A stretch of 64,000 nt of DNA from Phocaeicola coprophilus (GTDB lineage Bacteria > Bacteroidota > Bacteroidia > Bacteroidales > Bacteroidaceae), in the NCBI GenBank assembly GCA_016900015.1, contig JACJJM010000020.1, forward strand, positions 1-64,000, in the 5' to 3' direction. Below are positions 35,624-44,239 of this stretch, in pieces (the first letter of the stretch is position 1; each line of letters starts with the position of its first letter). The notes beneath the pieces are model-generated. The model saw nothing but the letters and a program-made list of their open reading frames with translations, had not been told where the DNA came from and did not search any database. The translations under genes and the position numbers were made by a program.

Positions 35624-37648
35624 ATGAAAACGATACGAAACTCCATCTCACGGGGAAGCCTGTGCGCCACATTGCTGCTGTCGGCCCTGACCGCCGCGGC
35701 ACAGAGCGCCAAAGACACCTCTCCCCTCATCCCCACCGTGGAAATCCCCGCCGGCACGTTCTACATGGGCGGGACAGGCGCGGGGGAAAACTACGACGAA
35801 GCACCCATGCACCGGGTGACCATCTCGCGCCCCTTCCGCATGGGCGTGACCGAAGTGACCAACGCACAGTATGAACAATTCCGGCCCGAGCACCGCAAGT
35901 TGCGCGGCAAGCGCGGCTTCTCGTCGGGCGACGACGAGGCCGTCGTGTTCGTGAGCTACGACGACGCCGTGGCCTTCTGCCGCTGGCTCTCCGAGCGCGA
36001 AGGCAAGACCTACCGCCTCCCGACCGAGGCCGAGTGGGAATATGCCTGCCGCGCCGGGACGATGTGGAACTTCTGGATGGGCGACCGCCTGCTGAAGCCG
36101 TACATGAAAAACCAGGCCGTAGCCCCCGACCCGAAACCCCTCTCGCTGCAAGTGGCCCAACAACCGGCCAATCCGTGGGGACTGCACGACATGAGCGGCA
36201 ACGTGGAAGAATGGTGCGCCGACTGGTACGGTCCCTACATGCCCGGCTGGCAGACCGACCCCGTGGGCCCGGCCGACGGGCTCTACCGCGTGACGCGCGG
36301 CGGCAGCCACAACACACCGATGAACTACCTGCGCTCGGCCAACCGTTCGGCCATGATACCCGACGACATGGGCTACCACGTGGGCTTCCGCGTCGTGCAG
36401 GCCGACTATCCGACGACCGAGCCATTGCCCGTCATCCCCGACACCTACGCGCTCACGGTCAGCCACGAGCAGTGTGACTGGGACGCGCAGCGCACGGACA
36501 AGCCCGTCTTCGAGCCCTACATCGTCTATGTCAAAGAGCCCGCACCCGGCTCGGGCACACCCTTCTACAGCCACAACCACCAGCCTGCCATCACCTGGTG
36601 TCCGAACGGCGACCTGCTGGCCATCTGGTTCTCGACCGACGAGGAAAAGGGCCGCGAGCTGGCCGTCCTCTCCTCGCGCCTGCGTCGCGGCAGCCACGAG
36701 TGGGAACCGGCCCGCCTCTTCTACAAAGTGCCCGACCGCAACATGACCGGCTCGGCCCTGCTCAACGACGGCCGGGGGACGCTCTACCACATCAACGGCG
36801 TGGAAGCTCTCGGAGGCTGGAAAAACCTCGCGATGACGCTGCGCACGAGCACGGACGACGGCGCGACGTGGACGAAGCCCCGCCTCATCGCTCCCGAACA
36901 CACGCTGCGCCACCAGGTCATCGCCGGCACGATGATGACGCGCGAGGGCTGGATAGTCCAGGCCTGCGATGCCGGTTCGGGAGGAGCTGACGGAGCAGCC
37001 GTCCACATCAGCAAGGACGGAGGACAGACGTGGATCGACCCGTGGGACGGCGCTCCCCTGCCGAAGTTTGCCGAAGGCGCGACGGGGACGACCATCGCCG
37101 GCATCCACGCGGGCGTCGTGCAGCTCAAGGACGGCCGCCTCATGGCCATGGGCCGCAACAACAACATCACAGACAAGGAAGGCCGCCTGCGCATGCCCGT
37201 GAGCATCTCCGACGACATGGGCAAGACGTGGACCTATCACGCTTCGCCTCTCCCGCCCATCGACGGCGGGCAGCGTCTCGTGCTGATGCGCCTCCAGGAA
37301 GGTCCGCTGCTCCTCGTGTCGTTCACCGGGCATCCCTTCCGCACGTCCGACCGCGACAGTGAACTGTGGTTCACCCGTCCCGACGGCACACGCTACCGCG
37401 GCCACGGCCTCTATGCCGCCGTGTCCTATGACGAAGGCCGCACGTGGGAGACCCGCCGCCTGCTGACTGACGGCCGCCACGAGTTGCTCAACGCCGGGGC
37501 ATGGACGCAGTGGTTCGAAGCCGACGACACGCATGCCGAGCCGCGCGGCTACCTGGCCGGCACACAGACGCCCGACGGCATGATACACATCGTCAGCAGC
37601 CGCTTCTACTACCGCTTCAACCTCCCGTGGCTGGAGGAGGTGAAGTGA
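35624..37648 (+). CDS. formylglycine-generating-enzyme-like domain fused to a BNR/sialidase-like propeller
   Basis: A 674-residue secreted protein (signal ending LSALTAAAQS). Residues about 40-265 match the FGE-sulfatase/SUMF1 fold: PAGTFYMGGTGAGENYDEAP, PFRMGVTEVTNAQYEQF, YRLPTEAEWEYACRAGT, GLHDMSGNVEEWCADWYG and RVTRGGSH. Residues about 300-670 form a BNR_2-type six-bladed propeller with four Asp-box motifs (STDDGATW, SKDGGQTW, SDDMGKTW, SYDEGRTW). Most FGE-domain proteins of this type are not sulfatase activators; the fold also serves in other iron- or copper-dependent oxidations and as a binding module. The propeller suggests binding or hydrolysis of a glycan; sialidase activity is not implied. 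An ATG 29 codons upstream lies inside repeat C3 and is rejected. Confidence 0.85.
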   Translation: MKTIRNSISRGSLCATLLLSALTAAAQSAKDTSPLIPTVEIPAGTFYMGGTGAGENYDEAPMHRVTISRPFRMGVTEVTNAQYEQFRPEHRKLRGKRGFSSGDDEAVVFVSYDDAVAFCRWLSEREGKTYRLPTEAEWEYACRAGTMWNFWMGDRLLKPYMKNQAVAPDPKPLSLQVAQQPANPWGLHDMSGNVEEWCADWYGPYMPGWQTDPVGPADGLYRVTRGGSHNTPMNYLRSANRSAMIPDDMGYHVGFRVVQADYPTTEPLPVIPDTYALTVSHEQCDWDAQRTDKPVFEPYIVYVKEPAPGSGTPFYSHNHQPAITWCPNGDLLAIWFSTDEEKGRELAVLSSRLRRGSHEWEPARLFYKVPDRNMTGSALLNDGRGTLYHINGVEALGGWKNLAMTLRTSTDDGATWTKPRLIAPEHTLRHQVIAGTMMTREGWIVQACDAGSGGADGAAVHISKDGGQTWIDPWDGAPLPKFAEGATGTTIAGIHAGVVQLKDGRLMAMGRNNNITDKEGRLRMPVSISDDMGKTWTYHASPLPPIDGGQRLVLMRLQEGPLLLVSFTGHPFRTSDRDSELWFTRPDGTRYRGHGLYAAVSYDEGRTWETRRLLTDGRHELLNAGAWTQWFEADDTHAEPRGYLAGTQTPDGMIHIVSSRFYYRFNLPWLEEVK

Positions 37649-37732
37649 TGAAGAATGAGGAATGAAGAGTGCATATAGCATCGTCCGCATGGCATTCTTC
37701 ATTCCTCATTCTTCACTCTTCATTTTCAAAGG
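37648..37732. repeat. GAATGA-type inverted repeat, copy C4
   Basis: ATGAAGAATGAGGAATGAAG and AGTGCATATAGC face CATTCTTCATTCCTCATTCT and TCACTCTTCATT. It lies between the convergent FGE-BNR and TlpA-like genes, overlapping the first stop region. Confidence 0.88.
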
Positions 37733-37736
37733 TTCT

Positions 37737-39179
37737 TCATTTCTTAAGACATCTGTCGAGAATGTTCTCGCCATCGTGGAGCAACATGCTGGGGCGTGCG
37801 GTGTCATATTCCACGATTTTGCCGTCGGGGGAGATGAGGACGTAGGTGGGCCAGCACTCTTTATCATATTTTCTGACTTCATCCTGATGAGCCTCGTCGG
37901 CAAAGAGATGGATGCCTTTGTCCTGCACATTATACTTCTTGATAAGCTTGCGGCAGGCATCCTTGTCTCCCCGTGCACATACAAACACATAAGCGATACG
38001 GCCTCCGTAAGCTTCATATTTCTTATGCAATGCTTCCACTTTCTGAAACTCCATCATGCACGGACCGCAGCCTTCGGCCCAAATGTCCATGTAGACATAC
38101 TTCCCGCGCAGTGAGCTGAGCGACACTTCGTGCCCGTCGAAGTCGGGCAGCGTCATGTCACGCGCTTCGGCTCCGGGCTGGAAGGGATAGACGTAATCTT
38201 CCATCTGCTGTTGCAAGAAAGCCTTAGCCTGTTCGTCGGTTAGGGTCGCCATCAACCGCTCGCCTACTTTCTTAGCATCTTCCATAGACTGGAAAAGCAC
38301 ATACGAAAACTTGCTGCTCACCTGATACCAATCACGCAACTTCCTATTCGGCACGATGAGGTCCACCGTCTGATAGGCCAGCTCGTCCATGTTCTTCCAA
38401 TTCTGGTTAAAAGCATTGCAAGTTTTGTCCACCGCCTTGCGGATGTAGGCCTGCATGAAGTCCAAGGCAGAAGGATTGCCGAAGAAGTCAAAGTTGGCAT
38501 CCCGGTAAGGACGCACGATGTTTTTCCCTTCCGGATAGAGTTGTACCATGTCACTGGCTTTTTCCAATACGATATAATCTGAGACCAACGGGAAAAGCCC
38601 TCCGAAATAGGCCGACTGATAAAAATATTCTTCATGCGGCAACGGGCCTTCTTGCTTGAACCGGGCGATGAGCTGCTGGCGGTCCTTCACATAGTCCACC
38701 ACACGGCGGAGCAATGTGTCGCTATCACATTTTCCGGCTTCAAGGAAATAACCTTCCTGACGGATACTCATGGAACGCTTGCGAAACTGCTTATAGCCCT
38801 CCATGCAAAGCTCCAGCTCCCGGCTGCGCTCCGGCGTGTTTCCCCACACACGGACACTTTCCGGCAGATTCTTATAGTCAAACTCCAAATTAATGGTGTC
38901 GCCCGGAAAGGTAAATACCGTCACGGCATCGCCCAGATAGAGATAGACATCTTGCAATTTGCCCGTCAGGGAGATGGTTTGCTCAAACGTCCCGTCAGGA
39001 CACACGCGCACGATGTGCGACTCATTCTTGTAAGGATGCGTCACAGCCAGTTCGAACTGTCGTTTGTCTGCCGGGAGATTCGTCGCCTTGCCGCGTAGAA
39101 GGAATGTCCCCTGAGCCACAGCGTCGCCTATACCTATATATAATAGGAAAGCGAAAAGAGAGATAATTGCTTTTTTCAT
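37737..39179 (-). CDS. TlpA-like thiol-disulfide oxidoreductase with an N-terminal DUF4369-like domain
   Basis: A 480-residue secreted protein (signal MKKAIISLFAFLLYIGIGDA) with a thioredoxin fold in the last 140 residues. Its active site is GCGPC with Cys371 and Cys374, inside YMDIWAEGCGPCMMEFQKVE. The N-terminal beta-rich part (GTFLLRGKATNLPADKRQFE) resembles the DUF4369 domains that precede thioredoxin domains in Bacteroidetes. It probably reduces or isomerises disulfides in the periplasm. The start at 39179 is chosen because upstream in-frame codons run through repeat A5. It is transcribed against the pectin genes and may be unrelated to them. Confidence 0.88.
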   Translation of the reverse strand: MKKAIISLFAFLLYIGIGDAVAQGTFLLRGKATNLPADKRQFELAVTHPYKNESHIVRVCPDGTFEQTISLTGKLQDVYLYLGDAVTVFTFPGDTINLEFDYKNLPESVRVWGNTPERSRELELCMEGYKQFRKRSMSIRQEGYFLEAGKCDSDTLLRRVVDYVKDRQQLIARFKQEGPLPHEEYFYQSAYFGGLFPLVSDYIVLEKASDMVQLYPEGKNIVRPYRDANFDFFGNPSALDFMQAYIRKAVDKTCNAFNQNWKNMDELAYQTVDLIVPNRKLRDWYQVSSKFSYVLFQSMEDAKKVGERLMATLTDEQAKAFLQQQMEDYVYPFQPGAEARDMTLPDFDGHEVSLSSLRGKYVYMDIWAEGCGPCMMEFQKVEALHKKYEAYGGRIAYVFVCARGDKDACRKLIKKYNVQDKGIHLFADEAHQDEVRKYDKECWPTYVLISPDGKIVEYDTARPSMLLHDGENILDRCLKK

Positions 39180-39203
39180 GGCATTTTCATTAATCACGTT
39201 ACA

Positions 39204-39211
39204 CAAAAGTA
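39204..39211 (-). promoter_or_regulatory. -7 box for the TlpA-like gene
   Basis: TACTTTTG on the minus strand, 24 bases upstream of the start. ATTG at 39230-39233 is a possible but poorly spaced -33 element. Confidence 0.45.
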
Positions 39212-39257
39212 CACATTTTCCCATTAAATCAATTTCGACGAGTTTTGAAAAAAACTG

Positions 39258-39378
39258 GCATGCCGGAGGCGGTTTGAGCGGAGTAAAGGGTAGCCGACGA
39301 CGGAAAGGAAGGTAGACAAGGACGGAAAGGAGGGTAAGCAAGGACGGAAAGGAAGCCCCGCTCCGGCCCGGCATACAG
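39258..39378. repeat. CGGAAAGGAGGGTA-type repeat, copy A5, four direct cores
   Basis: Four cores in one direction: GGAGTAAAGGGTAGCC, GACGGAAAGGAAGGTAG, GGACGGAAAGGAGGGTAAGC and GGACGGAAAGGAAGCC. They are flanked by GGCATGCCGGAGG on one side and CTCCGGCCCGGCAT on the other, which pair as outer arms. Confidence 0.85.
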
Positions 39379-39421
39379 GGGAAAAAACTGGACGAAAGGA
39401 TACGAGATGGATTTTTTTGTC

Positions 39422-39429
39422 TACTTTTG
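39422..39429 (+). promoter_or_regulatory. -7 box for the CE12-CE8 gene
   Basis: TACTTTTG, 49 bases upstream of the start. No clear -33 box. Confidence 0.45.
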
Positions 39430-39477
39430 CCACAAAGAATCAGTAATACAACGAAAAAACACAATCTTTCTCAAAAC

Positions 39478-41205
39478 ATGAAAACAAAATTACTTCCGGC
39501 GCTCTGTGCGCTACTGCTGTTGACCTCGTTTCGTACCGACACGCGGGACGTGACCACCATCTTCATGATAGGCGACTCGACGATGGCCAACAAGCCGCTC
39601 GACGGCGACAACCCCGAACGCGGCTGGGGACAAATGCTCCCCGGATTTTTCACCGAAGACATCCGCGTGGACAACCATGCAAGAAACGGACGCAGTTCGA
39701 AGAGCTTCATCGACGAAGGACTGTGGGAACAAGTGCGCACACAAATCCGCAAGGGCGACTACGTGTTCATCCAGTTCGGACACAACGACGAGAAGCCGAA
39801 GCCCGACCGCCACACCGACCCCGGCACGACGTTTGACGCCAATCTGCGCCGCTTCGTGGAGGAGACACGCGCCAAGGGCGGCATCCCCGTGCTGTTCAAC
39901 TCCATCGTGCGCCGCAACTTCTTTGACAACAAGAATGCCGTGACCGACGACGACCTGCGCCGCGAGAAGGTGGAAGGCACGTCGCTCGAAGGCGACACCC
40001 TCATCGACACCCACGGGGCTTACCTCGAATCGCCGCGCCGCGTGGCCGCCGAGCTGGACGTGCCCTTCGTCGACCTCAACCGCCTGACGCACGACCTCGT
40101 GCAGGACATGGGACGCGAGGCCTCCAAATCGCTCTTCTGCTGGGTGCCCGCAAACACCTATGCCGCCTGCCCGAAGGGACGGCAGGACAACACGCACCTG
40201 AACGTCTGCGGCGCACGCCGCGTGGCCCGTCTGGCTGTCGGCGCGCTGGCCGAGGCCGTGCCCGCCCTGAAGCCGTATGTCCGCGACTATGACTTCGTGG
40301 TGGCCAAGGACGGCAGCGGCGATTTCCTCACCGTGCAGGATGCCATCAACGCCGTGCCCGACTTCCGCAAGAACAAGCGCACGACCATCCTCGTCCGTCC
40401 GGGCGAATACAAGGAGCGTGTCATCGTGCCCGAATGCAAGATAAACATCTCCCTCATCGGACAGACGGGGGCCGTCATCACAAACGACGGCTATGCGAAC
40501 AAGAAAAACAGCCTGGGCGACGAGATGTCCACCTCCGGCTCGTCGACGTGCTACATCTATGCCCCCGACTTCTATGCCGAGGGCATCACCTTCGCCAACA
40601 CGGCGGGACGCGTGGGCCAGGCCGTGGCCTGCTTCGTCAGCGCCGACCGCGCCTACTTCAAGGCGTGCCGCTTCCTGGGCAACCAGGACACGCTCTACAC
40701 CTACGGCAAGGGTTGCCGCCAGTATTACGAAGACTGCTACGTGGAGGGCACGGTGGACTTCATCTTCGGATGGTCGACGGCTGTGTTCAACCGCTGCACC
40801 ATCCACAGCCTGGGCCAAGGCTATCTCACGGCCCCCTCGACGGACAAAGAGCAAAAGTATGGCTACGTGTTCTACGACTGCAAGATGACCGCCGAGCCGG
40901 GTGTGGAAGGCGTGGCCCTCTCCCGCCCCTGGCGTCCGTATGCCAAGGCCGTGTTCATCCGCTGCGACCTGGGCGGACACATCGCTCCTGCCGGCTGGAA
41001 CAACTGGGGCAAGAAGAGCAACGAGGAGACCGTGACCTACGCTGAATACCAAAACACCGGCGAAGGCGCACGCCCCGAAGCCCGCGCACCCTACGGCCAC
41101 CAACTGAAAGACCTCACGGGCTACGGCATCGAGGAGGTGCTTGCCGGAAACGACGGTTGGAATCCCGTGAAGAACGGCAATGCGCTGGTGAGCGTGAAGC
41201 GATAA
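39478..41205 (+). CDS. rhamnogalacturonan acetylesterase (CE12) fused to pectin methylesterase (CE8)
   Basis: A 575-residue secreted enzyme (signal MKTKLLPALCALLLLTSF). Residues 25-260 form an SGNH hydrolase of the rhamnogalacturonan acetylesterase type: GDS (32-34) with nucleophile Ser34, FGHNDEKPKPD with the oxyanion Asn, and DNTHLN with the Asp/His of block V. Residues about 273-570 form a CE8 methylesterase with GNQDTLYT, GTVDFIFG and LSRPWRPYAKAVF. One protein can therefore strip acetyl and methyl esters from the same pectin region. The ATG at 39478 is preferred; the upstream one lacks a signal start. The tandem array and a GH127 gene lie downstream. Confidence 0.93.
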   Translation: MKTKLLPALCALLLLTSFRTDTRDVTTIFMIGDSTMANKPLDGDNPERGWGQMLPGFFTEDIRVDNHARNGRSSKSFIDEGLWEQVRTQIRKGDYVFIQFGHNDEKPKPDRHTDPGTTFDANLRRFVEETRAKGGIPVLFNSIVRRNFFDNKNAVTDDDLRREKVEGTSLEGDTLIDTHGAYLESPRRVAAELDVPFVDLNRLTHDLVQDMGREASKSLFCWVPANTYAACPKGRQDNTHLNVCGARRVARLAVGALAEAVPALKPYVRDYDFVVAKDGSGDFLTVQDAINAVPDFRKNKRTTILVRPGEYKERVIVPECKINISLIGQTGAVITNDGYANKKNSLGDEMSTSGSSTCYIYAPDFYAEGITFANTAGRVGQAVACFVSADRAYFKACRFLGNQDTLYTYGKGCRQYYEDCYVEGTVDFIFGWSTAVFNRCTIHSLGQGYLTAPSTDKEQKYGYVFYDCKMTAEPGVEGVALSRPWRPYAKAVFIRCDLGGHIAPAGWNNWGKKSNEETVTYAEYQNTGEGARPEARAPYGHQLKDLTGYGIEEVLAGNDGWNPVKNGNALVSVKR

Positions 41206-41230
41206 AACGAATTCTTAAAGACTTAATTCT

Positions 41231-41304
41231 TTAGACGCGGATAGGCGCGAATGACACGGATTGATAATCAAAAATCCGCGTTATCCGCGCCTATCTGCGT
41301 CTAA
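41231..41304. repeat. GACGCGGAT-type inverted repeat, copy B3, long form
   Basis: TTAGACGCGGATAGGCGCG (left) pairs with CGCGCCTATCTGCGTCTAA (right) with one mismatch; the loop contains GACACGGATT and AAATCCGCG. Same family as 21.49 and 32.68 kb. Confidence 0.88.
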
Positions 41305-41337
41305 AAAATCGAATGATATACAGTCGCGTTGCAAAAA

Positions 41338-41718
41338 TGCAGGAGCATTTCCAAGACCTTGATTGGCCGTTGCAAAATTGCAGAAACATTTCCAAGGCCT
41401 TGATTGAGCTGCCGCAGTTTGCGGGAGCATTCCCAAGGCCTACGGAAAGCCGCCGCAGTTTGCGGGAGCATTCCCAAGGCCTACGGAGAGCCGCCGCAGT
41501 TTGCGGGAACATTCCCAAGGCCTACGGAGAGCCGCCGCAGTTTGCGGGAGCATTCCCAAGGCCTACGGAGAGCCGCCGCAGTTTGCGGGAGCATTCCCAA
41601 GGCCTACGGAGAGCCGCCGCAGTTTGCGGGAGCATTCCCAAGGCCTACGGAAAGCCGCCGCAGTTTGCGGGAGCATCCCGAAGACTTACGGAGAAACGCT
41701 GCATTTTGCAACAAAATT
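41338..41718. repeat. tandem array, 41-bp period, nine units plus a degenerate tenth
   Basis: The motif TGCGGGAGCATTCCCAAG or a variant recurs at 41338, 41379, 41420, 41461, 41502, 41543, 41584, 41625 and 41666, each exactly 41 bp apart. A decayed copy at 41707 keeps the phase. Central units are nearly identical (GCCTACGGAGAGCCGCCGCA between cores); the outer units are diverged, as expected for an old array homogenised in the middle. The GH127 -7 box begins about 3 bases after the tenth unit. No spacers, so not CRISPR. Confidence 0.95.
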
Positions 41719-41720
41719 CC

Positions 41721-41728
41721 TAACTTTG
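41721..41728 (+). promoter_or_regulatory. -7 box for the first GH127 gene
   Basis: TAACTTTG, 30 bases upstream of the start and just after the last tandem unit. Any -33 element would fall inside the repeat array. Confidence 0.45.
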
Positions 41729-41758
41729 AGGCACGCAATAGTAAACGCAAATACACTC

Positions 41759-44233
41759 ATGAAAACACCTCTACGACAAATCCTGTGGAGCAGCATTATC
41801 CTCCCGTGCATCTGTGCATGCAACAGCACTTATATCCCGCCCGACGCTCCCATCAGCGAAGTACCTTTCACGCAAGTGCACCTGGAAGACTCTTTCTGGA
41901 CACCGCGCATCGAGACCAACCGTGAAGTATCCATTCCCTCGGCTTTCAAGGAATGTGAGAAAAACGGACGTTTTGACAACTTTGCCATCGCGGGAGGCCT
42001 GAAAAAAGGCGAACACCGCGGCGACTTCTCGTTCGACGACACCGACCCCTACAAAATCATCGAAGGAGCGTCCTACTCGCTGGCCGTGAAGTATGACAAG
42101 GAGCTGGACTGCTACCTGGACAGCGTCATCACCCTCATCGCCGCCGCCCAAGAACCGGACGGCTACCTGACCACTTGCGTCACCAACAAGTGTACGCGCC
42201 TCTCGGGATGGTGGGGGACACACCGCTGGGAGAAGATAAACAGCCACGAGCTGTACAACAGCGGCCATCTCTACGAAGCTGCCGTCGCACACTATCGCGC
42301 GACAGGAAAACGTTCGCTGCTCGACGTGGCCATCCGGAATGCCGACCTCGTCTGCAAAGTGTTCGGTCCGGATGAAGGACAAATACACCGCCCCAGCGGC
42401 CATCCCATCATCGAAATGGCTCTCGTGAAACTCTACGGCGTGACAGGCAATGAGAACTATCTGCGGACAGCACGCTACTTCGTGGAGGAGACAGGACGGG
42501 GGACAGACGGACACACGCTGAGCGAATACAGCCAGGACCACAAGCCCATCCTCCAACAAGATGAAATCGTGGGACATGCCGTGCGGGCCGGATACCTCTA
42601 TTCGGGCGTGGCCGACGTGGCACGGCAGACCGGCGACACCGCCTACCTGCACGCCCTGACCCGCCTCTGGGACAACATGGCCGGACGAAAGCTCTACATC
42701 ACAGGCGGGCTCGGCTCACGCGCACAGGGAGAAGGCTTCGGACCAGACTACGAACTGAACAACCACACGGCCTACTGCGAGACATGCGCCGCCATCGCCA
42801 ATGTCTATTGGAACCACCGCATGTTTCTGGCCACAGGCGAAGCCAAATACATCGACGTGCTGGAACGCGCGCTCTACAACGGGGTCATCTCCGGCGTGTC
42901 GCTCAGCGGCGACCGTTTTTTCTATGACAACCCGCTGGAGTCCATGGGACAACACGAACGCCAACGCTGGTTCGGATGCGCCTGCTGTCCGGGCAACATC
43001 ACCCGCTTCATGGCTTCCGTGCCCAACTATGTCTATGCCACCCAAGCCAATGACATCTACATCAATCTCTACGCCGAGAGCAAAGCCATGCTGACGACGG
43101 CCGAAAACCGCGTGCAGCTGGCACAGTCTACGGGCTACCCGTGGACAGGCGACATCACGGTCACCGTCACTCCTGAAAAGGAACAAAAATTCGCCTTGCG
43201 CTTCCGCATACCGGGATGGGCACAAGACGCTCCCGTGGCGACCGACCTCTACACATTCACCGACAAGGCTGCTCCCTGTCAAGTCCGGCTCAATGGCAAG
43301 AATGTCTCATCCCGCATGTCCGACGGCTACGTGACCATCTGCCGCACGTGGAAGAAAGGCGACGTCGTGGAACTGCATCTCCCGATGGATGTGCGCCGGG
43401 TGAAGGCCAACGAGCATGTGGAGGACGACCGGGGCAAACTGGCCATCGAACGCGGGCCCATCGTGTATTGCCTGGAAGGGAAAGACCAGTGTGACAGCAC
43501 GGTGTTTGACAAGTTCATCCCCGACGGCACCCCGATGAAAGCCTCTTACGACGCCTCCCTGCTCCGCGGCGTGACTGTGCTGACCGGCACGGCCCGGAAA
43601 GTGGGACGCGACGGAAGCATACAGGATGTGCCCTTCAAAGCCATCCCCTACTCCACCTGGAACAACCGCGGAGCAGACCAGATGGCCGTGTGGATACCCG
43701 TCGCCGCCGAGTATGCACGCCCCACACCCCGGCCGACCATAGCCAGCCGTGCGCGCACACTGATGCTCCAAGCCCCCATCCAGAAAGACGCGCCCGAGTC
43801 GGCCTCCATAGAAACCTGGGCCTGGGGCGTGAATGACCAATGGGAACCGAAACGTTCGTCCGACACCTCCAAGCCCTACCACTACTGGTGGTTGAAAAAA
43901 GGCACAGTCGAGACACTGGCGTATGAGTTTGACCGTCCGTACACGGTGTCCAGCGTGGACGTCTACTGGCTGGACTTCGACCACTATGACGGAGACTTCC
44001 GTGTACCCGAGCATTGGAAATTATACTATAAGGAAGGAAAGGCGTGGAAGGAAGTGGAAAATCCAAGCGACTACGGCGTGAAAAAAGACCAATACAACCA
44101 CCTCGACTTCAAACCCGTCCAAACAACCGGCCTCAAGATTGCCGCACAGCTTCAAAAAGACGCCTCCGGCGGCATCCTGGAATGGAAAGTCAACGAATTG
44201 AGATCAGAACCCTGTTTAGTAATCATAAATTAA
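41759..44233 (+). CDS. GH127 beta-L-arabinofuranosidase, lipoprotein
   Basis: An 824-residue zinc-dependent retaining glycosidase that frees beta-L-arabinofuranose from pectin side chains or hydroxyproline-linked glycans. The N-terminus carries a lipoprotein signal with Cys21 (CICACNST), so it is tethered to a membrane. The metal site known from HypBA1 is visible: CETCAA with Glu341 and Cys343, and CACCPGN with Cys409 (nucleophile) and Cys410. A C-terminal beta domain from about residue 700 includes KPYHYWWLKKGTVETLAYEF. The start at 41759 follows the tandem array; a longer in-frame start is spurious. The second GH127 gene follows 6 bp later. Confidence 0.93.
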   Translation: MKTPLRQILWSSIILPCICACNSTYIPPDAPISEVPFTQVHLEDSFWTPRIETNREVSIPSAFKECEKNGRFDNFAIAGGLKKGEHRGDFSFDDTDPYKIIEGASYSLAVKYDKELDCYLDSVITLIAAAQEPDGYLTTCVTNKCTRLSGWWGTHRWEKINSHELYNSGHLYEAAVAHYRATGKRSLLDVAIRNADLVCKVFGPDEGQIHRPSGHPIIEMALVKLYGVTGNENYLRTARYFVEETGRGTDGHTLSEYSQDHKPILQQDEIVGHAVRAGYLYSGVADVARQTGDTAYLHALTRLWDNMAGRKLYITGGLGSRAQGEGFGPDYELNNHTAYCETCAAIANVYWNHRMFLATGEAKYIDVLERALYNGVISGVSLSGDRFFYDNPLESMGQHERQRWFGCACCPGNITRFMASVPNYVYATQANDIYINLYAESKAMLTTAENRVQLAQSTGYPWTGDITVTVTPEKEQKFALRFRIPGWAQDAPVATDLYTFTDKAAPCQVRLNGKNVSSRMSDGYVTICRTWKKGDVVELHLPMDVRRVKANEHVEDDRGKLAIERGPIVYCLEGKDQCDSTVFDKFIPDGTPMKASYDASLLRGVTVLTGTARKVGRDGSIQDVPFKAIPYSTWNNRGADQMAVWIPVAAEYARPTPRPTIASRARTLMLQAPIQKDAPESASIETWAWGVNDQWEPKRSSDTSKPYHYWWLKKGTVETLAYEFDRPYTVSSVDVYWLDFDHYDGDFRVPEHWKLYYKEGKAWKEVENPSDYGVKKDQYNHLDFKPVQTTGLKIAAQLQKDASGGILEWKVNELRSEPCLVIIN

Positions 44234-44239
44234 TCCACT

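Larger units (their letters stand above)
41206..41758. other. intergenic region with repeat B3 and a 41-bp tandem array
   Basis: No gene is supported. Open frames through the array exist in all three frames because 41 is not a multiple of three, so the array reads in a 41-residue super-period. An in-frame N-terminal extension of the GH127 gene through the array is rejected. Confidence 0.7.

Noticed and set aside
35648-37702. 684-codon minus-strand frame opposite the FGE-BNR gene
   Set aside because: Shadow frame; the plus strand has intact domain motifs throughout.
39511-41103. 530-codon minus-strand frame opposite CE12-CE8
   Set aside because: Shadow frame for the same reason.
33885-41718. 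CRISPR array
   Set aside because: The repeats are contiguous with 41- or 42-bp periods and have no variable spacers; no cas gene is near.
41501-41758. N-terminal extension of the first GH127 protein through the tandem array
   Set aside because: The extension translates repeat units; the lipoprotein signal starts at 41759 after a promoter box.
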